Positions 17,075-23,537 of a stretch of 32,163 nucleotides of DNA are shown here, one piece after another. The notes beneath the pieces were generated by a model. That model had not been told where the DNA came from. It did not search any database and saw only the letters and a list, made by a program, of their open reading frames with translations. Origin of the DNA: an uncultured Eubacteriales bacterium (GTDB taxonomy: Bacteria > Bacillota > Clostridia > Oscillospirales > Acutalibacteraceae); contig CAKSDJ010000014.1 in the NCBI GenBank assembly GCA_934445015.1, positions 1-32,163 of the forward strand. The letters run 5' to 3'. The stretch's first letter is position 1. The number at the start of each line of letters is the position of its first letter. Made by a program: the position numbers and the translations under genes.

Positions 17075-17094
17075 AAATAAAACCTCCGTTTTTG

Positions 17095-17712
17095 TTACTG
17101 ATTTGATTGCAATTTCAGGTGTGCCAGGGATAATGCTAAATTTTCATATTGAACCGTAACGTCTGCCGGTTTATATAACCTGCACGGGGCAAAACACCAG
17201 ATCAGTTTAATATTACATTCATAAAGTTTATTTAACACCGATTGTGCAGATTTTGCCGGAGTTGCAATAATACCGATTTTTACATTGTTATTATTACAGA
17301 AATCGTCTAACTTTTCAATAGGCAAAATACATTTTCCTGAAGGAAGATGTATTGTAGCATCAATGCTATTGTCAAATGCCGCAAGTATTTCAGTGCCGTA
17401 CGTTTCAAATCCGGTATATTCCAAAAGTGCTTTGCCCAGCTTTCCGGCGCCGATAATAACCGCACCACCGTTATCCGCAGTAAGAAATCTTTTTAAACTG
17501 TTTTTCAGTTCAATCAGATCATAGCCTATCTTGGGTTTGCCGTTTTTGCATACCAAAGATAAATCTTTTCTTACCTGAACTTCACCGAGACCGAGTTCTT
17601 TTGAAATTTTGGTTGCCGAAATATTTTTAGTATCTTGCGGCAATGAATCAATATAATTGATATACATCGGTATCCTGCCGAGAGTCGCTTTTGATATTTC
17701 GCATTTTTCCAT
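17095..17712 (-). CDS. rex: Redox-sensing transcriptional repressor Rex
   Basis: Rex is a homodimeric repressor that leaves DNA when NADH rises. The 205-residue protein has a winged-helix N-terminal domain (LGLGEVQVRKDLSLV helix) and a Rossmann NAD(H)-binding domain with GAGKLG (88-93), followed by the domain-swapped C-terminal helix. ATG 17710-17712 was chosen because AGAGGTG lies 6 bases upstream. An in-frame GTG overlaps that ribosome site. A near-perfect Rex operator lies on its own promoter (17736-17757), so it is autoregulated. It heads an operon with adhE and the hydrogenase genes, all NADH-linked fermentation functions. Confidence 0.96.
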   Translation of the reverse strand: MEKCEISKATLGRIPMYINYIDSLPQDTKNISATKISKELGLGEVQVRKDLSLVCKNGKPKIGYDLIELKNSLKRFLTADNGGAVIIGAGKLGKALLEYTGFETYGTEILAAFDNSIDATIHLPSGKCILPIEKLDDFCNNNNVKIGIIATPAKSAQSVLNKLYECNIKLIWCFAPCRLYKPADVTVQYENLALSLAHLKLQSNQ

Positions 17713-17735
17713 GGTTGTCACCTCTTTAAATCAAA

Positions 17736-17757
17736 CTTTGTTAATATTATAACAAAG
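17736..17757. promoter_or_regulatory. Rex operator (ROP box)
   Basis: Eight-base perfect arms CTTTGTTA and TAACAAAG flank a 6-base centre. The inner 18 bases match the known Rex consensus TTGTTAANNNNTTAACAA at all but one defined position. The box covers the -10 element of the rex promoter, where bound Rex would block RNA polymerase. Confidence 0.88.
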
Positions 17758-17774
17758 TCTTGGCAACTTGTTAA
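17746..17774 (-). promoter_or_regulatory. Sigma-A promoter of the rex-adhE-hydrogenase operon
   Basis: On the minus strand, TTAACA (17769-17774) and TATAAT (17746-17751) have a 17-base spacer. The -10 lies within the Rex operator. Upstream of the -35 lies a 19-bp AATTGC-N7-GCAATT dyad (17773-17791) that could bind the neighbouring LysR-type regulator. Confidence 0.8.
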
Positions 17775-17802
17775 TTGCTTAATTTGCAATTAGGTATTGC
17801 AA

Positions 17803-17840
17803 ATATCGATATACACTTTATCGATATTGAGTTTATCGTA
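17803..17840. repeat. Three TATCG direct repeats with a 15-bp period
   Basis: TATCG occurs at 17804, 17819 and 17834, exactly 15 bases apart. The first two copies are extended to TATCGATAT. The repeats lie between the LysR terminator and the rex promoter. The function is unknown; they could bind a regulator. Confidence 0.5.
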
Positions 17841-17841
17841 T

Positions 17842-17866
17842 AAAAAAGCCTGTCAAAAAGACAGGC
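17842..17866 (-). terminator. Intrinsic terminator of the LysR-type gene
   Basis: The stem GCCTGTC (17848-17854) / GACAGGC (17860-17866) has a 5-base loop. On the minus strand it is followed by six T residues. It lies 12 bases after the regulator stop and separates it from the rex promoter. Confidence 0.85.
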
Positions 17867-17877
17867 AAAATTGCGCG

Positions 17878-18792
17878 TTAAAAGACTTCGCGCTTAGTTT
17901 TGATGACTTCTTCGATAAACATTTTGTCAAGAGAAGTAAGCTTATAATCGGCACGATAAATAAGAACATCTTTATAAACACTGTTGTTTTCTGTGCATTT
18001 TCTTTCAGCTAAGTTATACTTTAAAATATAATCTTTCGGAACAGATGACGTCCACATATAAGTGTTAGGATTATTTTCAAGCAAATCAAATTGATTACCG
18101 CAATCGGAAATTAAAATTCTATTGTTTTTAGCATCTGTAAATTCGTCGCCGGTTATTTCGGGCAAATGAATATCGGTATCGGGATTGGTTATTTCGGTAT
18201 AAACTGCAAGATCGCTGAAGCCGATTGTTTTTTTACTGTTTAAAGAAGAATTTTTATTCATCAGCAGAACATACGAAAACTCGGTAATAAGTTCACCTAC
18301 TATTCCCTTTTCATCAGTTAAAGATCGATAATACGATTCATTTTGTTCGGCATAACGCAAAATTCCGAGTCTGCCGTCTTCTTTTAATACACTGTTTAGA
18401 ACATAATCTGCCTCGCCTACTTTATATAGCAATTCGGTTTCGGCATTTGTGCCGACTTTTACCGAAAAATCAGTAAATGCTTTTACAATATAACTTGCCT
18501 GCGGAACGCAGACAGAAAATTTTTCTGTTTTATTTGATGTTGATTTAAAAATATTTTCTATGTCATCAACTTCTTTAAGAACCTTTTTTGCGTATTGTAC
18601 AAACAGTTTACCGTCAGAAGTCAAAAACATACCCTTAGCACTTCGCTCAAACAAAGTAACGCCGAGATTAGACTCAAGTTCTTTTATGGCACGGCTCATT
18701 GCAGGAGCGCCTACAAATAATTCCTCAGCCGCTTTGTTTATTGAATTTGTTTTTGCAACTGTTATTGCATATTTCATATGTGATAAATTCAT
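17878..18792 (-). CDS. LysR-family transcriptional regulator
   Basis: The 304-residue protein has a typical N-terminal LysR winged helix-turn-helix (residues 1-60: FxxxAKTNSINKAAEELFV ... AMSRAIKELESNLGVTLFERSAKGMFLTSDG). A long linker helix and an effector-binding domain without close identifiable motifs follow. The effector is unknown. ATG 18790-18792 is consistent with the family N-terminus. The promoter at 18827-18855 overlaps a TGCAAT-GAT-ATTGCA palindrome, a likely autoregulatory site. The next genes downstream are the Rex operon, whose promoter region contains a similar GCAATT dyad, so it may co-regulate that operon; this is inference. Confidence 0.92.
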   Translation of the reverse strand: MNLSHMKYAITVAKTNSINKAAEELFVGAPAMSRAIKELESNLGVTLFERSAKGMFLTSDGKLFVQYAKKVLKEVDDIENIFKSTSNKTEKFSVCVPQASYIVKAFTDFSVKVGTNAETELLYKVGEADYVLNSVLKEDGRLGILRYAEQNESYYRSLTDEKGIVGELITEFSYVLLMNKNSSLNSKKTIGFSDLAVYTEITNPDTDIHLPEITGDEFTDAKNNRILISDCGNQFDLLENNPNTYMWTSSVPKDYILKYNLAERKCTENNSVYKDVLIYRADYKLTSLDKMFIEEVIKTKREVF

Positions 18793-18826
18793 ATTGAGTG
18801 TCCTTAAAGAAATTTATTTGTATAAC

Positions 18827-18855
18827 ATTATAACACAAATGCAATATCATTGCAA
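18827..18855 (-). promoter_or_regulatory. Promoter and LysR-type palindrome upstream of the LysR gene
   Basis: On the minus strand, TTGCAA (18850-18855) and TATAAT (18827-18832) are 17 bases apart. The palindrome TGCAATATCATTGCA, read on the plus strand at 18840-18854, overlaps the -35. It has the size of a LysR T-N11-A box. Confidence 0.6.
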
Positions 18856-18870
18856 AGTGATTTTTTACGG

Positions 18871-21513
18871 TTATATGAGACCGTATTTTGTTTTTATTCT
18901 GTCAAGTTTTTCGAGCATTGGCTCTGCACCGAACCAAAGGAAAATTACGGTTGCAGCAGCATGAACAACATCCATCGGAAAACCGCTGACATAATAACTG
19001 ATTATAATTTTTAAGTTAATGGATTCGTTGCCCCAGATCAATGCGGAAATCGGATTCATAATTCCGCCGTATATTACAAATGTGCAAATTGCTCCAAAAG
19101 CACAAAGTGATGAGCGCGTGCGCAACAAGACGCCTTTTTTAAATAAAACGCCTGCCAAAAAACCGATCAGACCCATAGCAAACATTTGCCACGGCGTCCA
19201 CGGACCCTGCGAAAAAAGCATATTTGAAACAAGCATTGAAACGGCACCTACAAAAAATCCCGTTTCACCGCCTAAAGCAACGCCGGCTATAATAGTCAGC
19301 GCCATAACGGGTTTAAATTGCGGTAACATAAAAAACGCTGCCCTGCCCGCTATTGTGAGGGCGCAGAGTGTGGCTATAACAACCAATTCACGTGCTTTGG
19401 GTTTTCTGTCCTCAAAAATCAGGAAGAAAGGTATTATACACTCTGTTAAAACCGCAAGTGCCGTTAAGTAGTATTGTTTGCTGTCAAAATATACAATGCC
19501 TGCAAACAGAGTAACCGGTATGCATAAAAGTATTATTGCAGAAGCAACAACTGTTCTTTTTGTGAGTTTTCTTTTTTCTTTTGGTGTTTGTGCTTGCAAA
19601 GTAATGTCGGGCTTTGATTTTTTCCCGAGGAAAACTGCAATAAAAATGACAAATACAATAAATGCAGCATACAACAAAAGCTGTGATTTGCCGAGTTGTG
19701 TAATGCCGTTTTCGGTTATCATCTGACTTAAATTTTCATTTTTTACGGCATAAATTAAAACCGATAATGAAAGCAAAGTTGAAATCAAAGCCCCTGCTTT
19801 TCTCCATAAAGGCAACTTATTATCGCTGGATTTTAAAACATTAGGTGTTTCAAATTTCGGCGCTTTATTTGCAGGTAATTGTACCTCTTCTGTTTTTCCG
19901 CCTAACAATGATATTACATCTTCAACGGTTATTGCATTCGGCTCAATTTCTCTTACCATTCTGTTTGCGGCAGTCGTATAAAAACTGTTGCCAGAAAAAA
20001 ATGATACCGGTTTTGAAACGTTGACAAGGCAACCGTCAAAAAACAATCCGCAGTGGTCGGAATATTTTGCACAGAATTCGGTGTCGTGACTTACCATAAC
20101 TATGCAAACTCCGCTGTTCTTTAATTGTTGCAATATTGCGGCGAGTGTATTTTTAAAGGGAACGTCAAGTCCTTTTGTGGGCTCGTCGAGCAACAAAATA
20201 TCCGGCGAAAACAGCAAAACCTTTGCTAATGCGGCACGTTGCTGCTCCCCACCCGAAATATCATACGGATGCTTTTGCAGTATGTTTTCGATTTGACATA
20301 GTTCTGCAACTTTTGCAATGTTATTATCGACTTCACCTTTTTTTATACCACGCATATTTAAAACTTCATATAAGTTATCATAAACTGTTTTTTTAGAAAA
20401 GAGTGTTTTGGGATCCTGAGGCAAAAATCCGATTTTGCCTTTGCAATTGACTTCTCCCCTGTAGGGGCGTTTAATGCCTGTTATAAGTTTGAGTGTTGTT
20501 GTTTTTCCGCTGCCGTTACCGCCTAAAATACAAAGTAATTCACCTGAAAACGCCGAGAAATTAAGATTTTTTATTACATCGGCTTGTTCTCGCTCGTACC
20601 TGAAATAAACCTCTGAAATATCAATACATTTTTCGCGTTGTTCTTCAGCTTTGTCACGGAATATTACCGGATGCCGCTTATGATTTTCGAGATATTTCAA
20701 AATGAATTTTCTGCCGTCATTAACCGTAACCGGACATACATAATCACTGTTAACAGATTCCCAAACACGCATTGCGGCAGGCATTGCCGAAAACATTTCA
20801 CTGTTTGTTGATTTAAGATAAGCACCGACATTTTCAGCAGTATCGCAACAAATAATTTTACCGTTTTTCATAACCGCAATTTTATTTGCAGGTGGTATTG
20901 ATTCTTCCAAACGGTGTTCTGAAATGATAACCGTAGTGCCTATTTCACGATTTATTTTGCTTAGTGTTGCCAAAAATTCAGAGGCGGCAATAGGGTCAAG
21001 CTGGGCGGTGGGTTCGTCCAAAATTAGAACTTCGGGCTGCATAGTCATAACCGATGCCAAACTCAATAGTTGTTTCTGACCGCCTGAAAGTTCGGATACA
21101 TTTTTTCGGTACCAGTCTTCTATCCCGAAAAACGCTGCCATTTCGGCGCATCTGCGGCGTATTGTATCACTGCTTTCGCCAATGCTCTCAAGACCGAAAG
21201 CGAGCTCGTGCCACACCTTATCGGTAACAATCTGTGATTCGGGATTTTGCAAAACAAAACCTATTTTTGCCGCTATGGTCTTTTCATTGATATTTTTAAC
21301 GGGAGTGCCGCAAAAACTAATATTGCCGCTCAGTGTTCCGTGCGGTGCAATAAGCGGTTTCAATTGCCGTAAAAGCGTGGATTTGCCGCAGCCGGAATGA
21401 CCGCATATTACCAAAAAGTCACCCTTAGAAACCGATAAATTTATATCAGAGATTGCAGGCGTTTCCTGATTTGGATAGGTAAAACTTAAATTTTCGATCT
21501 TAAACGTTTCCAT
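18871..21513 (-). CDS. Fused ECF transporter: two EcfA ATPases plus S component
   Basis: The 880-residue polypeptide combines three modules usually encoded separately. ATPase 1 (about 1-230) has Walker A GHSGCGKST (38-46), LSGGQKQL and VLILDEPTAQLDP. ATPase 2 (about 290-500) has GGNGSGKTT, ISGGEQQRAALAKV and ILLLDEPTKGLD. The C-terminal membrane part starts near residue 570 with two or more extra helices. It ends in a 6-helix S-component-like module, with FKPVMALTIIAGVALGGE and the QGPWTPWQMFAMGLIGF signature. The S component binds the vitamin; the cobalamin riboswitch upstream of the operon makes B12 or a corrinoid the likely substrate. GGAGG precedes ATG 21511-21513, which overlaps the end of ecfT. 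The frame is intact across all modules. Confidence 0.9.
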   Translation of the reverse strand: METFKIENLSFTYPNQETPAISDINLSVSKGDFLVICGHSGCGKSTLLRQLKPLIAPHGTLSGNISFCGTPVKNINEKTIAAKIGFVLQNPESQIVTDKVWHELAFGLESIGESSDTIRRRCAEMAAFFGIEDWYRKNVSELSGGQKQLLSLASVMTMQPEVLILDEPTAQLDPIAASEFLATLSKINREIGTTVIISEHRLEESIPPANKIAVMKNGKIICCDTAENVGAYLKSTNSEMFSAMPAAMRVWESVNSDYVCPVTVNDGRKFILKYLENHKRHPVIFRDKAEEQREKCIDISEVYFRYEREQADVIKNLNFSAFSGELLCILGGNGSGKTTTLKLITGIKRPYRGEVNCKGKIGFLPQDPKTLFSKKTVYDNLYEVLNMRGIKKGEVDNNIAKVAELCQIENILQKHPYDISGGEQQRAALAKVLLFSPDILLLDEPTKGLDVPFKNTLAAILQQLKNSGVCIVMVSHDTEFCAKYSDHCGLFFDGCLVNVSKPVSFFSGNSFYTTAANRMVREIEPNAITVEDVISLLGGKTEEVQLPANKAPKFETPNVLKSSDNKLPLWRKAGALISTLLSLSVLIYAVKNENLSQMITENGITQLGKSQLLLYAAFIVFVIFIAVFLGKKSKPDITLQAQTPKEKRKLTKRTVVASAIILLCIPVTLFAGIVYFDSKQYYLTALAVLTECIIPFFLIFEDRKPKARELVVIATLCALTIAGRAAFFMLPQFKPVMALTIIAGVALGGETGFFVGAVSMLVSNMLFSQGPWTPWQMFAMGLIGFLAGVLFKKGVLLRTRSSLCAFGAICTFVIYGGIMNPISALIWGNESINLKIIISYYVSGFPMDVVHAAATVIFLWFGAEPMLEKLDRIKTKYGLI

Positions 21514-22382
21514 ACAATCTCCTCCTTTGTATTTATAATTGCCGGCATCAGACAAATTGCCAGAAAAACAATCTGAATTATGATTGTTAAAGGTTCTGTA
21601 ACAGCACCGCGAATACTTGGATAATAGCGCCAATAAATATTACCCGAAATGCCCCCGAAAAACAGAATAAAAACGCCGAATAGCAACAAAAACAAAGCGA
21701 TTTTATCCCTTTCGGTAAAAGTATATATTGAATATGCGGTTCTTTTTCCGGTTCCGTAACCGCGGCTTTTCATACTGTCTGAAGTATCAATGGCGTTTTC
21801 CAGACTCCATGTTACCACGATTGAAAAACACGTAAGTGCATTTTTTATGCGCTTTATAAGTTTACCGTTTTCAGTGTCTGAGCCCATTACACCCCGTACT
21901 TCTTTTACAGTGTCAAACTGTGCCTTAAATCTTGGGATAAAGCGCAGCGTCATTGACAGCAGAAGTGAAAATGCAGGTGTAATTTTGCCAAACAGATAAA
22001 TGATTTTATCAGATGTAATAACCTCTGACAAACAGGCAAACCAAAGTAGTTCGCTTACAAGCATAATACCCGCAAAGACACCGTAAATAATGCTTTCGAG
22101 CGTTAAAGGGTTACCGCTCGGAAGATAATAAATTATTGTTATGCCGGCATGAGAAAATGCAGGATTTATAATAACGGTGAGCATAAAAAGCGGCAGAACC
22201 CCTTTAAATAAGAGGCCTGTCGCTTTTGAACCTTTTAGTTGTATATAATAAAATACCGAGCAAAAAAATGAAATTAAAAGACAAACAGGGTGCATATTCA
22301 TACATGTGAATATCAAAACTATTGCAAAAAACAAAAAGTTAATAATAGGATGGTATTCTGAAAAAGCATATTTGTTATTCAT
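21486..22382 (-). CDS. ecfT: ECF transporter transmembrane component EcfT
   Basis: This 298-residue membrane protein (CbiQ/EcfT family) has about six helices. It couples ATP hydrolysis by the EcfA domains to toppling of the S component. The coupling-helix signature is in SLENAIDTSDSMKSRGYG, preceded by the MTLRFIPRF segment. Extra C-terminal helices (residues 225-290) extend beyond the minimal family. AGGGGG precedes the ATG. Its 3' end overlaps the start of the fused ATPase/S-component gene, so the two products are made together. It is part of the riboswitch-controlled operon. Confidence 0.94.
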   Translation of the reverse strand: MNNKYAFSEYHPIINFLFFAIVLIFTCMNMHPVCLLISFFCSVFYYIQLKGSKATGLLFKGVLPLFMLTVIINPAFSHAGITIIYYLPSGNPLTLESIIYGVFAGIMLVSELLWFACLSEVITSDKIIYLFGKITPAFSLLLSMTLRFIPRFKAQFDTVKEVRGVMGSDTENGKLIKRIKNALTCFSIVVTWSLENAIDTSDSMKSRGYGTGKRTAYSIYTFTERDKIALFLLLFGVFILFFGGISGNIYWRYYPSIRGAVTEPLTIIIQIVFLAICLMPAIINTKEEIVWKRLRSKI

Positions 22383-22400
22383 TTTTTGCCCCCTTATATT

Positions 22401-23537
22401 TTAAGAGTCACCCGTTGAATATCCGCCGCCGATGTCATAGCCTAAATCGCAGGTATACCTGAATTCAATAACATCACCGTCTTTAAGCGCGTATCTGCTG
22501 CATCCGTAGTTAGGATACCAACCGTTGACACTATACATCCACCCCGAAAGATCACCGCAGTCAAATTCGTAAAGATTTCCTATTCCCTCAACATAATAAC
22601 TGTTATATATAGGTGTAAAAGACGCCTCCATGTGAATACCCAAATCTGCACAAATTCGATTTAAAACATCATATACAGATTCGCCCTCTGAAAAAACAAT
22701 GTCTGTACTTTCTAAAATAATGCCGTCACTCGGTAAAACATCAAGTTTTTCCTCTTTTAGGTTTTCTATGTGATTTAATATAGACGAACATTCTATTGAT
22801 AACGTGCAGTGAAATTGTTTTGGCGGTGTTTTTGTGCCTTCGGATTTAGAAGGCGTATCTTCTTTATCAACCGGCAACGGTTTGCCCTCGGGCACGGGAT
22901 CTGTTTTGTATTTATCCTGCTTGGTGTCTTTTCCGTCGGAATAAATTTTTTTATCTGATTTATTATTTGATTCGTCGGTGCCTTTTTTGTCAGATGATGT
23001 TGTCTGTGATGAGGAAGACTCCGTTTTATCGGTATCACCTGCGCTTGTATCTTCAATAGTTTGCGCTTTTACAATGTAAGTACCTGCTTTTGATACCGAT
23101 ATATTTAAAATGCTGTTTTTTTCTGCCGTTAATGTGCCTGATACCGTATCACTGTTATTATCGGTTACCGAAATGGTATCGCATTTCCATTCTTCATTTA
23201 AGTATAAAGAGAGTTTCGGTGAAAAATCAAAGTCATCAAAAACACTGAAGGTCAAACTTTCTGAAGTTTCATCAGTCACTTCAACCTTTAAATTATAATC
23301 CCTTACGGTATTTATTTTATTGCCGAATACAACCCATTTGTAATTTATTGAATTGCTTTGACCATTAAATACACAAACAGAATTGTTATCTTTTAAATCT
23401 GAAAAAACATCTGAAGTTACAATACCGTTCTCGGGTATTTCAATACTTTTTTGAAGTGTTGTTGTTTTATTGTTTATGCCTGCACATGAACATAAAAAAC
23501 AGCATAAAACCAAACACAGACAAATCAGTTTTTTCAT
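22401..23537 (-). CDS. Lipoprotein with transcobalamin-like DUF4430 domain
   Basis: This 378-residue exported lipoprotein has a signal peptide ending in lipobox LCSC, with a second Cys just before it. A beta-rich region (about 25-160) follows. Next is a Ser/Thr/Lys/Asp-rich linker (about 160-235), then a C-terminal DUF4430 domain (about 243-370) with ESVYDVLNRI, CGDLSGWMYSVNGWYPN and YALKDGDVIEFRYTC. DUF4430 resembles the C-terminal beta domain of transcobalamin and intrinsic factor. With the cobalamin riboswitch and ECF genes around it, a role in binding B12 at the membrane surface is likely. The ATG overlaps the stop of the preceding gene (TAATG). Confidence 0.88.
   Translation of the reverse strand: MKKLICLCLVLCCFLCSCAGINNKTTTLQKSIEIPENGIVTSDVFSDLKDNNSVCVFNGQSNSINYKWVVFGNKINTVRDYNLKVEVTDETSESLTFSVFDDFDFSPKLSLYLNEEWKCDTISVTDNNSDTVSGTLTAEKNSILNISVSKAGTYIVKAQTIEDTSAGDTDKTESSSSQTTSSDKKGTDESNNKSDKKIYSDGKDTKQDKYKTDPVPEGKPLPVDKEDTPSKSEGTKTPPKQFHCTLSIECSSILNHIENLKEEKLDVLPSDGIILESTDIVFSEGESVYDVLNRICADLGIHMEASFTPIYNSYYVEGIGNLYEFDCGDLSGWMYSVNGWYPNYGCSRYALKDGDVIEFRYTCDLGYDIGGGYSTGDS

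Noticed and set aside
18866..18885. TACGGT/ACCGTA hairpin at the end of the fused ECF gene as a terminator
   Set aside because: On the minus strand it is followed by A residues, not T residues, so it would not terminate this operon.
21514..21633. N-terminal extension of the fused ECF protein up to 21633
   Set aside because: It lies within the coding region of ecfT, has no ribosome site, and the ATPase domain begins right at the internal ATG with GGAGG before it.
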